A DNA stretch of 64,000 nucleotides from SAR202 cluster bacterium bin127 (GCA_002239045.1 MPNN01000001.1:434001-498000), one strand, 5' to 3'. Numbered from the stretch's first letter, positions 24,239 through 32,101 are shown. Notes: generated by a model not told the origin, from the sequence alone. Translations and numbers: made by a program.

Positions 24239-25549
24239 TTGAAATCAACACCGACAGCGCCCAAACGAGGGTTTGTCACCGAACATGCGCCTTCCGAGGA
24301 TGATCTCTACAAGTGCGTGCAGTGCGGATTCTGTCTGAACGCGTGCCCTACCTACCTTGAGACGGGTCTGGAGGCGGAGTCGCCTCGGGGTCGACTTACG
24401 TTGATGAAGGCGGTGAACGAAGGTCGCGTCGAGATGACCCCGACGGTCACTCGCCATTGGGATCTCTGCTTGCAATGTCGGGCATGTGAGGTGGCATGCC
24501 CTTCAGGTGTCCCCTACGGTCGGATCATGATGGCTACACGCGCTGAAATGAAGTCGCGCGTCAAGCGTCCGTTGCGGGAGCGTTTCGCCCGCGAGATCGG
24601 GTTCAACCGGCTATTGCCGAAACCCAAGTTGATGCGAACTTTTGGCAAGTTAACGCGCTTTTATCAACGCTCTGGAGCACGAGACCTGACCAAAAAGATC
24701 GGCGTGATGAAGGCACTGCCGGACAGGTACGGGTACCTCGATGAATCGCTCCCACCGATGGGTGAGGATTTCTTCGTCGCCGACGGTAGGGTATTAAAAC
24801 CGAAAGGGCCAATCAAGGCGCGGATCGCGGTTTTGGGTGGTTGCGTAATGTCGATGATGCACTCCGAGACGATGGAATCTACGATCCGGGTGCTAGTTCA
24901 TAACGGATTCGGAGTGCATCTCCCAGCAGGACAGGGTTGTTGCGGTTCGTTGAACATGTACGCCGGGGAACGGGCTACGGCTCGGGAGATGGCGGCCAAC
25001 AATACCTCCGCCCTGCTCTCAATGAACCCCGATGCGATTGTTTCATCCTCCGCCGGTTGTGGCTCGACAATGAAAGAGTACGGCGAACTATTGGACGGCG
25101 ACGAGAAGGCCGAGGAGTTGGCGAGCAAGACGCGAGACGTTCACGAATTACTGGCCGAGTACGGTTGGGATGCCCCGACGGGCCGAATCAACGCCAAGGT
25201 CGTTTTCCAAGACCCGTGTCACTTGCTGTCAACGCAACACGTCAGCGACCCACCGAGGAACCTGCTCCGTTCCATACCCGGCGTCGAATTGGTCGATATG
25301 GCTGAACCGACCGTGTGTTGCGGCTCTGCGGGGACATACTCAATTTCCCAAAGGGATATGTCGATGAGACTTGGGAATCGCAAGGCGAGCAACATCATCG
25401 CAAGCGGCGCGAGTTACATGGCTACCGGCAACCCCGGTTGCGCGCTCCAGTTAACGAACGCGCTGGAACGGGCGAAAGCCGATGTTGGGGTTAGGTATGT
25501 TGTGGATTTGTTGGATGAGGCTTATCGAGTTGGTGGGGATTACGAGTAG
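24239..25549 (+). CDS. glcF: Glycolate oxidase iron-sulfur subunit GlcF
   Basis: 436 residues with two 4Fe-4S ferredoxin motifs: C26, C29, C32 and C36 (CVQCGFCLNACP), then C77, C80, C83 and C87 (CLQCRACEVACP). Two CCG domains follow (GQGCCGSLN and VCCGSAGTYS). It carries electrons from the flavin subunits to the quinone pool at the membrane. A TTG at 24239, 16 bp after glcE, gives the expected length. It ends the long plus-strand operon. Confidence 0.9.
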   Translation: MKSTPTAPKRGFVTEHAPSEDDLYKCVQCGFCLNACPTYLETGLEAESPRGRLTLMKAVNEGRVEMTPTVTRHWDLCLQCRACEVACPSGVPYGRIMMATRAEMKSRVKRPLRERFAREIGFNRLLPKPKLMRTFGKLTRFYQRSGARDLTKKIGVMKALPDRYGYLDESLPPMGEDFFVADGRVLKPKGPIKARIAVLGGCVMSMMHSETMESTIRVLVHNGFGVHLPAGQGCCGSLNMYAGERATAREMAANNTSALLSMNPDAIVSSSAGCGSTMKEYGELLDGDEKAEELASKTRDVHELLAEYGWDAPTGRINAKVVFQDPCHLLSTQHVSDPPRNLLRSIPGVELVDMAEPTVCCGSAGTYSISQRDMSMRLGNRKASNIIASGASYMATGNPGCALQLTNALERAKADVGVRYVVDLLDEAYRVGGDYE

Positions 25550-25619
25550 GCCGCAATTGCAAATGTTTCATTAGCTGAAGCAAAAGCTTGGGTAACGAGG
25601 GACGAATTAGTTACGAAAA

Positions 25620-25946
25620 ATGCGAGTTCCAAACCAAGAAGAGTTGAGACGGGTTGGTAATCCTGCTATCGACTACTACCTCGACCACATTGCAGATCAA
25701 CTGTCGAATGCCGACAAAGGGCGTTACATCGCCATCGATGTCGACACCGGCGAATGGGAGATCGATGATACCGAGGTATCGGCCGATCGGCTCCGCAATC
25801 GGCTTCCTGATGCGCATGTGTACGTAATCCGGCACATCTTGGTTGTTTCGGATTATTTCATGTCGCCACGCATAGAGAATTCGAGCGATGTCCTCAACTC
25901 AACGTCCCATCAACTAGCCGAGGATCACGAAGAGTTTGGCCGATGA
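25620..25946 (+). CDS. Small partner protein of retropepsin module (module 1)
   Basis: 108 residues, no known function. Core: AIDYYLDHIADQLSNADKGRYIAIDVDTGEWEIDD, then RLRNRLPDAHVYVIRHI. The same layout (tyrosine, about ten residues, KG-x-x-[IV]-x-ID, then RLR-x-R and a final strand with an Arg) recurs at 44575-44844, 53316-53606 and 50889-51152. In the two paired cases the partner is again an ATGA-overlapping protease-like gene. It resembles the DUF5678-type small proteins that often precede clan AA proteases; this is a tentative family link. Confidence 0.65.
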   Translation: MRVPNQEELRRVGNPAIDYYLDHIADQLSNADKGRYIAIDVDTGEWEIDDTEVSADRLRNRLPDAHVYVIRHILVVSDYFMSPRIENSSDVLNSTSHQLAEDHEEFGR

Positions 25947-26335
25947 CTGGCGCATACGTCCGCGAATCTAATGGTCGCCTAATCCTTGTGCACCCGATCC
26001 ATATCGAGAGCTCCACCGGCACCAGCGATGTATTCGACGCGATTATCGATACTGGATTTACCGGTCACATCGCAATGCCCGTGACTCAATGTTTGGCGTT
26101 GGGGCTCGAACTTGGTCGCAAGACCTTCACGATGTTTGGGAACGCGTCGATCGAAGAACTAGACTTGTATCTCGCAAACGTGTATTGGGACGGATGTTGG
26201 CGGCAGGTGCCTGTAATCGCAACTGGCACTGTGGTGTTAATCGGGATGAACATGCTCCGGGGCAGTTCCGTTTGCTTCGACTCCGTCGACATGGGCGCAA
26301 TCGAGATCGAACCATTGAAATCGACCATCGAATAG
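25943..26335 (+). CDS. Retropepsin-like clan AA aspartic protease homologue (module 1)
   Basis: 130 residues. FDAIIDTGFTGHIAMP carries the DTG active-site triplet at residues 36-38, and VVLIGMNMLRGS matches the second hydrophobic-hydrophobic-Gly motif. The length fits a single-domain pepsin-like subunit that would act as a homodimer. It overlaps the preceding gene by ATGA, so the two are translationally coupled. There is no signal peptide, so it is cytoplasmic. Substrate and role are unknown; the partner protein is the obvious candidate. Confidence 0.75.
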   Translation: MTGAYVRESNGRLILVHPIHIESSTGTSDVFDAIIDTGFTGHIAMPVTQCLALGLELGRKTFTMFGNASIEELDLYLANVYWDGCWRQVPVIATGTVVLIGMNMLRGSSVCFDSVDMGAIEIEPLKSTIE

Positions 26336-26384
26336 GGGCAGTCAGTACTGAGTTCTCTGATGTCGAGTTCTCTGATGTCGCTCG

Positions 26385-27629
26385 TCAGATCGTCGCCACT
26401 GGAGCGGGATCGGCGGCGAGGGTTTTTGACGCGGCGGCCACTGCTTCGCCGCTTGGAACTTCGTAACCCAATCTAGGAAGAATGTGCTCCAAGGCGCCGA
26501 GCAATGCAAAGACATTGGCGGGAACGCAAGATTCGCCCATTAGTCCGATGCGGATGACTTTGCCCGCGAACTGGCCGAGGCCGCGGCCGACTTCTATCGA
26601 GTACTCGTCGAGTAACGCCGATCGTAGTTCTTGATCGTTTACTTCGTCGGGTAGCGACACGACCGTAAGTTGGTTTAGACGGTTTGATTCGTCGACTGGT
26701 GAATCGAGGTTAAGGGCCGCAAGCCCGGCCCTTAGGGCCTGTGCAACCTTTTCATGCCGTGTCCAGCGAGTTTCGAGGCCTTCTTCCGCGACGAGCATCA
26801 ACGCTTCGCGGAGTCCGTAGATCATGCTTACCGGACTTGTGTGGTGGTGGACATGGTCGGGACCCCAATAGTCGGCGATGAGGTTGAGGTCAAGGTACCA
26901 CGAGCTGGGTAGCGTTTTCCGGTTGCGGATGTGATCCAAGGCTCGGTCGGAGATTGCTACCGGGCTTATGCCAGGCGGTGCTGCCAAGCATTTTTGGGAG
27001 CCACCGTACGCGTAGTCAACCTCCCATTCGTCAAACTCAACGGGCGTCCCCGCAAGCGAAGTTACGACGTCGGTCATGAAGAGTGCATCGTGATCGTGCG
27101 CCAATGCAGATAGGGTGTTGATGTCTTGCAGAACTCCAGCCGAAGTCTCGGCGTGAATGGCGGATACCAATTTGGCGTCGGGATTGGCGTTTAGCGCGTC
27201 TTCCAACCTTTGCGGATCAACGGTTGTACCGTACGGCGTTTCGACACGGACTACTTCAATGCCGAGCCGTTCGCACATTAAGATCTGGCGTTCGCAGAAG
27301 AAGCCGTTGACGCAGATGATGGCTTTGTCGCCGCGTTCCAAGAGACTTGATAGACCCGCCTCCATCCCGGCGGAACCGGCGCCAGCGACCGTCATCGTGG
27401 TCTGGTTGGTGATGAATACGCGGTCTAGGAGCGCGGAGACTTCGTCGAGGACAGTGAAGAATGCCGGATCAAGGTACCCGATTATGGGTTGTGACATAGC
27501 CCGGAGGACACGCGGGCTGGCGGAGCTGGGTCCGGGACCCAAGATTACGCGCCGCGGAACCGGCTGATTGCCGAAGTTGAGCAGATCTGCTTCGGATGCT
27601 GCGCCGTTTGCTGATTGATTGGTAGTCAA
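26385..27629 (-). CDS. Alanine/serine-glyoxylate aminotransferase-like class V PLP enzyme
   Basis: 414 residues. The start of the fold has the family motif LGPGPSSASPRVLRAM (about 30-45) and GSAGMEAGLSSLL. The PLP-binding lysine is K213 in YGGSQKCLAAPPG and the aspartate partner is D187 in TDVVTSLAG. It would transfer the amino group from alanine or serine to glyoxylate to give glycine. That fits well with the nearby glycolate oxidase and malate synthase. Phosphoserine or 2-aminoethylphosphonate-type members share the fold, so substrate is inferred. Confidence 0.83.
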   Translation of the reverse strand: MTTNQSANGAASEADLLNFGNQPVPRRVILGPGPSSASPRVLRAMSQPIIGYLDPAFFTVLDEVSALLDRVFITNQTTMTVAGAGSAGMEAGLSSLLERGDKAIICVNGFFCERQILMCERLGIEVVRVETPYGTTVDPQRLEDALNANPDAKLVSAIHAETSAGVLQDINTLSALAHDHDALFMTDVVTSLAGTPVEFDEWEVDYAYGGSQKCLAAPPGISPVAISDRALDHIRNRKTLPSSWYLDLNLIADYWGPDHVHHHTSPVSMIYGLREALMLVAEEGLETRWTRHEKVAQALRAGLAALNLDSPVDESNRLNQLTVVSLPDEVNDQELRSALLDEYSIEVGRGLGQFAGKVIRIGLMGESCVPANVFALLGALEHILPRLGYEVPSGEAVAAASKTLAADPAPVATI

Positions 27630-27789
27630 TTGGCCGATCCTCAGAGGCGGTGTTAATTGCGGGTCAAGATTTCACGATAATGTATAACGTCCCCTTCGGC
27701 AAATGGAAACCACAGTATTGCATTCCGACGAGGCATTGATTTGAGAAAGGAAACTTCGGTATGGATATTGGACTTAAAGGGAAAGTAGC

Positions 27790-27797
27790 AATCGTAA
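27790..27797. repeat. Target-site duplication, left copy
   Basis: AATCGTAA abuts the left end of the IS element and is repeated at 29897-29904. Confidence 0.9.
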
Positions 27798-27833
27798 GGG
27801 AACTATATACGTAAGTAACGAAAGTTCGTCCGG

Positions 27834-28001
27834 CTACTTGGGCTTGGCGGCTTCGTGTTCCCTGATGTAACGCCACTCGTGATCTTCTCTGGGCGGCGAT
27901 GTCAGCACCGCTTTCGCCAAGTCCTCCGGCGAGATGGGGCCTTGTATCGGTTCAGGCATGGGCAGAGGTGGTCTGCCGCGCTGTTTCTTGCGTCTCGGCA
28001 T
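27834..28001 (-). CDS. Small basic/proline-rich IS passenger protein
   Basis: 55 residues, starting MPRRKKQRGRPPLPMPEP, with an N-terminal Arg/Lys cluster then Pro-rich and acidic stretches (SPEDLAKAVLTSPP). The N-terminal motif RGRPP resembles AT-hook-type DNA-binding tails. The ATG is 7 bases from a perfect TATAAT on the same strand. Function unknown; it may regulate transposition. Confidence 0.55.
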   Translation of the reverse strand: MPRRKKQRGRPPLPMPEPIQGPISPEDLAKAVLTSPPREDHEWRYIREHEAAKPK

Positions 28002-28025
28002 ATTGCGGATTATACGCAATATGCC
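27997..28025 (-). promoter_or_regulatory. Palindrome over a -10 box in the IS element
   Basis: An 11-bp perfect inverted repeat (GGCATATTGCG and CGCAATATGCC) surrounds TATAAT on the minus strand. The palindrome covers the first codon of the following passenger gene (start at 28001). A repressor binding here would block that promoter, so autoregulation is likely. No good -35 box is seen. Confidence 0.45.
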
Positions 28026-28034
28026 GGCTATTCG

Positions 28035-28373
28035 TCACATCGTGAGGACGACCAGCAATGCGAGATAAATGACTACGGCGACCAATGGAGCCGCCACAAG
28101 CGCCGCCAGCGGGAGAAAGCGCGAGGGGATGCGTGATGGAGAGCGGTCGTCGATTGTAGTCATGACCGCCACTACGAACATTGAAAGCATCACGACAGGC
28201 ACCAACTGCACCCATCCTGCGATCATGGATCCCAAGATGTTGAGCACGACCTGCAGCAAGATCGTGGCGATTGATCCTACCAATGCTCCCCCGGCGCTGT
28301 ACAAGAAGTATCTCCCTGCGCTCGCCTTGGATCCCTTCCCTTCCTCGGATTTTTGTTCCCATACGTTTTTCAC
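28035..28373 (-). CDS. Small integral membrane protein, IS passenger
   Basis: 112 residues from a GTG at 28373 with a strong GGGAGG ribosome site 5 bases upstream. A hydrophilic start (EQKSEEGKGSKASAGRY) is followed by about three membrane segments: AGGALVGSIATILLQVVLNILGSMIAGW, then LVPVVMLSMFVVAVMT, and LAALVAAPLVAVVIYLALLVVL at the end. Between the last two is a short charged loop (DDRSPSRIPSR). It lies 34 bp upstream of the small basic gene on the same strand. No function recognised. Confidence 0.6.
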   Translation of the reverse strand: MKNVWEQKSEEGKGSKASAGRYFLYSAGGALVGSIATILLQVVLNILGSMIAGWVQLVPVVMLSMFVVAVMTTIDDRSPSRIPSRFLPLAALVAAPLVAVVIYLALLVVLTM

Positions 28374-28690
28374 GGGTGCCTCCCTCGTGGTTGACGGTAA
28401 CGTTTTAACCACAAAGCATCACCTAGCCAGCCGGACGATAGGAGGCAACGTCTAAAACGCTCCGTCTCCACGTCCGATAAACGCGGTGGTTCGCTGATAT
28501 GGCTAGATGCGAATCGCCGGAACTCCGACGAGATGCTTCGTGGTTGGATAGTTACTCTACCACTTCAAACCGCGATTCATCAGGACTTTTGTACAATTCG
28601 AGACAGACAGCCGAGAAATCGGCTGGATTGGCAACAACAAGTGAACCCCCTCTTGGGGAGGGGGTTCAAAGGAAAGAAAGAGGCCCTTTC
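28374..28690. other. Intergenic stretch inside the IS element
   Basis: 317 bp between divergent passenger genes at 28035-28373 and 28691-28840. Apart from the hairpin at 28643-28667 and probable promoters of both genes, no supported feature was seen. Confidence 0.4.
28643..28667 (+). promoter_or_regulatory. Leader hairpin upstream of the 49-residue IS passenger gene
   Basis: 10-bp arms (GAACCCCCTC and GAGGGGGTTC) enclose a 5-base loop, 23 bp before the ATG at 28691. No T run follows, so it may act on translation or RNA stability more than as a terminator. Confidence 0.4.
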
Positions 28691-28840
28691 ATGGGTAATA
28701 ATAACAGACGACGGCGTGCGAGTGCTCGTGCTAAGAAGCAACCCCGCAACCCCTTCAACGGCCAATTCGTGAGTTGGGGGACGGTGTTGACATTGATAGT
28801 GGTACTGTTGGCCAGCATGTACGTGATGGCGACGGTATAG
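28691..28840 (+). CDS. Small single-pass membrane protein, IS passenger
   Basis: 49 residues. An Arg/Lys-rich start (MGNNNRRRRASARAKKQPRN) is followed by a single hydrophobic helix (WGTVLTLIVVLLASMYVMATV). An AAAGAGG ribosome site precedes the ATG. It is the only plus-strand gene in the IS and is convergent with the transposase. Unknown function; the layout resembles small stress or toxin-type membrane peptides, but nothing else supports that. Confidence 0.5.
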   Translation: MGNNNRRRRASARAKKQPRNPFNGQFVSWGTVLTLIVVLLASMYVMATV

Positions 28841-28849
28841 CACCGTTTA

Positions 28850-29806
28850 CTACGATTTCGAGGCGATGAGGTCTGCGTATCGCAAGCGCTTCCCGACCAT
28901 CCCGCTCGCCATGTTCGCCAACTGGTCGATAGTGTCGAGCGGGCGGTCGTTGTGCCGTCCGGCGAACTCGTTGACGTAGCGTTGCAAATGCTTCGTGCTG
29001 AAGTGGTGGTAAACACCGACGTAGCCCCGTTTCAGCATCGCCCAGAACGACTCAATGCCGTTGGTGTGCGCTTGGCCGCGCACGAACTCTTTGACGCTGT
29101 GCTTGACCGCCTCGTGCTGGCGCGGCAAACCTCGGTACGCGCTCGCCTCGTCCGTGTACACAGTCGCATCTACTTCGGTGTTGACAGCTACGAACCCTTG
29201 CAAGGTGTGTTTGTCGGTGGTTGCCACAACTTCTGCTTCGACCTTGCCGCTCACACGATCTTTGATGCCGACCACGGCCGTCTTGCCCTTCGGACCGCGT
29301 CCTTCTTGCACCTTCCACTCGTGCCGGTTGCGGTCCTTGCCCCCGACGAACGTCTCATCGACCTCCGCCGGACCGCCGAACACGTCGGATTTGTCAGCCC
29401 ACGACTCGCGGATGCGGTGAACCATGTGCCACGCGGACTTCTGCGTGATGTCCAGGTCGCGGGCCAGCTTGGTGCTTGACACGCCTTTGAGGTTCGTGGT
29501 CATCACGTACATGGCGATGACCCATTTCTGGTATCCGAGCTTCGATCCCTGCATCACCGTTCCCGTCTTTAGCGAATAGAAACGCCGACAGTCGTAGCAG
29601 CGGTAAGGCATCGTGGGATGCGTCTTGGACTCCGACACGTTTCGGCCTTCGCAGTAAGGACAACGCATGGCTTTCAATCCGCCCTTCCACCTCTGCTTGA
29701 AGAACCACTTTTGAGCGGCCTCGTCGTTGGGGAACATCTTGAAGAGGCGAGGGAGCGATATGCTTTTGCGATAAAGCCTCTTGGCGTATGTGCGTTTGAT
29801 CGTCAT
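28850..29806 (-). CDS. IS1595-family transposase
   Basis: 318 residues from ATG 29806 (an in-frame upstream ATG at 29866 overlaps the terminal region). The N-terminal zinc ribbon has C49, C52, C70 and C73 (CPYC...CYDC). The DDE core has D150 in AEVDETFVGG, D219 in VYTDEASAY and E252 in TNGIESFWAMLKRGY. All key residues are present, so the enzyme is probably active, in line with the intact ends and duplication. Confidence 0.93.
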   Translation of the reverse strand: MTIKRTYAKRLYRKSISLPRLFKMFPNDEAAQKWFFKQRWKGGLKAMRCPYCEGRNVSESKTHPTMPYRCYDCRRFYSLKTGTVMQGSKLGYQKWVIAMYVMTTNLKGVSSTKLARDLDITQKSAWHMVHRIRESWADKSDVFGGPAEVDETFVGGKDRNRHEWKVQEGRGPKGKTAVVGIKDRVSGKVEAEVVATTDKHTLQGFVAVNTEVDATVYTDEASAYRGLPRQHEAVKHSVKEFVRGQAHTNGIESFWAMLKRGYVGVYHHFSTKHLQRYVNEFAGRHNDRPLDTIDQLANMASGMVGKRLRYADLIASKS

Positions 29807-29896
29807 AGTCGCTAATTCAGCTTGATTATACGCCTTATGGTAACACACATACGCCCCGCAATTCAACGAGATTCGTTACTTAGGTATATAGTTCCC

Positions 29897-29904
29897 AATC
29901 GTAA
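29897..29904. repeat. Target-site duplication, right copy
   Basis: AATCGTAA, identical to 27790-27797. Confidence 0.9.
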
Positions 29905-30750
29905 CCGGTGCGAGCGATGGCATCGGCAAGGCCGCGGCAGAGCGTTTTGCAGCGGAGGGTGCGAGCGTGGCAATCCTCGCACGCACCATGTCTGACTTGA
30001 AAGCGGTTGCCGCCGAGATCAGTGGTGCGACGGGAAGCGCGGTGATTCCGGTTTCGGCTAATGTATCCGACGAACAAGCGGTTAAGAGTGCGGTCGAAAA
30101 CGTAGGTGAGAAGCTAGGTCGTATCGACATTTTGGTTAACAACGCTGGTCAAGGTAACGCTTTTCGATTTGAGGACATGACGAATGAACTCGTTGAGTCG
30201 GATTTTGCGGTGAAGGTCAAAGGTGCCATATTCATGACGCGTTACGCTTTGCCCTATCTGAAACAATCAGATTGCGGTGCAATCTGCAACATAACCACGG
30301 CAGCGGGTAAGGCCTCGCCCGGTGGCGCGCAACCGACCTCGTTATCTCGAGCCGCCGGCATCTCGTTGACGAAGGCGTGGTCGAAGGAGTTCGGGGAGCA
30401 CGGCATCCGAGTCAACACCGTCTGTATCGGGTCAATTAAGAGTCGTCAGAATCGCCGGCATTGGGAAGCGGCCGCCGCGAAAGACCCGTCGTTTACGTTG
30501 GAAGACCATTGGGCCTCGTACGGACCCGGCATACCGCTCGGTCGCGTCGGAGAGTCCGAAGAAGCTGGCGATGTGATCGCGTTTCTGTGTTCGCCGGCCG
30601 CGAGCTACGTCTCCGGGACGGCGGTGAATATAGATGGAGGAGCGGCACCAGTTTATTGAGCCGCGAGCGGCGATACTTTCAATTTAGGCTAAAGAGTTCG
30701 ACTAAGTACCGGATCGATCCGATCCGGCATCAAGAAAGGAAATTGACGAG

Positions 30751-31542
30751 ATGGATCTTGGGTTAGCAGGAAAAGTAGCGATCGTAACGGGAGCGAGCGA
30801 CGGCATCGGTAAGGCGGCTGCGTTCCGAATGGCGGCAGAAGGTGCAAGTGTGGCGTTGGTTTCGAGGACGCGGGCTGACCTTGAGGCAGTTGCGGCGGAG
30901 ATCAGCGGCGAAACGGGCAGCATCGTGATTGCGGCCCCGGCCGATGTCTCTAACGAGGATGCGGTGAAGAGTGCGGTGGAAGGTGCAGCCGATCAACTCG
31001 GCGGCATCGACATATTGGTCAACAACGCTGGCACCTCATCTGCGTCGAATTTTGAGGACATGACGAACGAACAGTTGGATATCGACTTTAACTTGAAGGT
31101 TAAGGGCGCGATCTACATGACCCGTTACGCTCTCCCCTATCTCAAGCAGTCCAACAGCGGCGCGATCTGCAACACCACTACACCCGGTGGCAAGGCGTCC
31201 GCAGGCGGAAGCCAACCAACATCTCTGTCTCGCGCAGCCGGTATTTCGTTGACCAAGGCATGGTCGAAAGAGTTCGGTGAGTACGGCATCCGCGTCAACA
31301 CGGTTTGTGTCGGCTTTCTGAAGAGTCGGCAGCACCGAATCCGCTGGGAAGCTGCGAATGCCGAAGATCCGTCCTATTCGCTGGAAGACCACTGGGATTC
31401 GTTCGGAGGCGGAGTTCCGCTTGGTCGCATCGGAGAGGCGCAAGAGGCGGGCGATGTGATCGCGTTCCTGTGCTCCCCTGCCGCGAGCTACGTTTCAGGC
31501 TCGGCAGTAAACGTCGACGGTGGAGCGGCGCCGGTTTACTGA
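30751..31542 (+). CDS. Short-chain dehydrogenase/reductase (SDR)
   Basis: 263 residues, classical SDR. The cofactor site is TGASDGIGKAAAFR (about 13-26) and the NNAG motif is in ILVNNAGTSS. Most SDRs have a Ser-x12-YxxxK; here the region reads SNSGAICNTTTPGGKASAGGSQPTSLSRAAGISLTK, where the usual Tyr is replaced by Ser (SLSRAAG). The paralogue at 27761-30659 has the same change, so it is a feature of the pair and may alter the reaction. It ends SGSAVNVDGGAAPVY. AAGGAAATTGACG precedes the ATG. Substrate unknown. Confidence 0.85.
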   Translation: MDLGLAGKVAIVTGASDGIGKAAAFRMAAEGASVALVSRTRADLEAVAAEISGETGSIVIAAPADVSNEDAVKSAVEGAADQLGGIDILVNNAGTSSASNFEDMTNEQLDIDFNLKVKGAIYMTRYALPYLKQSNSGAICNTTTPGGKASAGGSQPTSLSRAAGISLTKAWSKEFGEYGIRVNTVCVGFLKSRQHRIRWEAANAEDPSYSLEDHWDSFGGGVPLGRIGEAQEAGDVIAFLCSPAASYVSGSAVNVDGGAAPVY

Positions 31543-31554
31543 TGTGCCAAAAGA

Positions 31555-31815
31555 TCAGCGTAACGGCGGTATCTTGCCGATTGGCACTCCACTTTGAGCC
31601 CGATCCCAAGATTCCAGCAACTCATCCCGGTGCAATTCGACCCATTCGCGAATGTGTCGCATTACGCGCGGTGTCAAGCGTTGCGGTGCCCTAAACCGAC
31701 AATCCACGATGTCTACCGTAGATTCCGCTCCAGAATACCGGACGTGAATGTGTGGAGGCGGATGATCGGGGTAAATTCGAATGGTGATGCCTCGGAATCG
31801 GAAGATTTCAGGCAA
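31555..31815 (-). CDS. DUF4160 protein (module with DUF2442, copy 1)
   Basis: 86 residues. FRFRGITIRIYPDHPPPHIHVRYSG is the DUF4160 hallmark. A C-terminal stretch ELHRDELLESWDRAQSG follows. It is the second gene of a two-gene unit and overlaps the DUF2442 gene by 8 bases. Such pairs resemble toxin-antitoxin loci in size and arrangement, but the biochemical role is not established. A similar pair is at 50284-50815. Confidence 0.82.
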   Translation of the reverse strand: MPEIFRFRGITIRIYPDHPPPHIHVRYSGAESTVDIVDCRFRAPQRLTPRVMRHIREWVELHRDELLESWDRAQSGVPIGKIPPLR

Positions 31816-32101
31816 CAGGATGCGCTTCTTCCTCCAAGGCGAACATCTCGTCGACCGTCAATCCAGTCAACTCCATGTAGAAGGTATCCGTACACAGATC
31901 CAGTTGATCGGTATCGCCCCAAGTCAATGCCCGCCAAGGGGAATCGATCCGCACCGTCGCGAAAAATTCAGGATCATCCCAAGCTTTGAACACGCCATTC
32001 CCAGCGTGATGGCTTAAATCAGCTTCACCACGCACACCGTCTTCAAACTCAATCCAGATGTTGTACTGCTTGAGAGCTTTCACTTTTGTAGGTTTAATCA
32101 T
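31808..32101 (-). CDS. DUF2442 protein (module with DUF4160, copy 1)
   Basis: 97 residues from ATG 32101. IKPTKVKALKQYNIWIEFEDGVRGEADLSHHAGNGVFKAWDD is the family motif. It is the upstream gene of the pair and overlaps DUF4160 by 8 bases. An alternative TTG at 32113 is less likely. Function unknown; possible small regulatory or antitoxin-like partner. Confidence 0.8.
   Translation of the reverse strand: MIKPTKVKALKQYNIWIEFEDGVRGEADLSHHAGNGVFKAWDDPEFFATVRIDSPWRALTWGDTDQLDLCTDTFYMELTGLTVDEMFALEEEAHPVA

Larger units (their letters stand above)
27798..29896. mobile_element. IS1595-like insertion sequence with passenger genes, 2099 bp
   Basis: The ends are 25-bp inverted repeats with one mismatch, both beginning GGGAACTATATAC followed by TAAGTAACGAA. 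An 8-bp direct duplication (AATCGTAA) flanks it, as expected for IS1595. It holds one DDE transposase on the minus strand (28850-29806) and three small passenger genes (27834-28001, 28035-28373, 28691-28840). It interrupts an SDR gene after its twelfth codon. Confidence 0.92.
27761..30659 (+). pseudogene. SDR oxidoreductase split by an IS element
   Basis: The first 12 codons (MDIGLKGKVAIV) are at 27761-27797. The remainder, beginning TGASDGIGKAAAERF (NAD-binding TGxxxGIG), is at 29905-30659. Removing the 2099-bp element and one copy of its 8-bp duplication joins the frame exactly, with no other stop or frameshift, so the insertion is recent. The 3' part keeps the catalytic region of the family and NNAG. 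A close intact paralogue is at 30751-31542. The downstream part could still be translated from an internal start such as ATG 29967, but would lack the cofactor motif. Confidence 0.88.

Noticed and set aside
27664..27876. 70-codon minus-strand frame at the left IS edge
   Set aside because: It crosses the insertion junction and the SDR start, and has no family match.
28499..28840. 113-residue form of the IS passenger gene
   Set aside because: The extra N-terminus spans the hairpin and looks non-coding; ATG 28691 has its own ribosome site.
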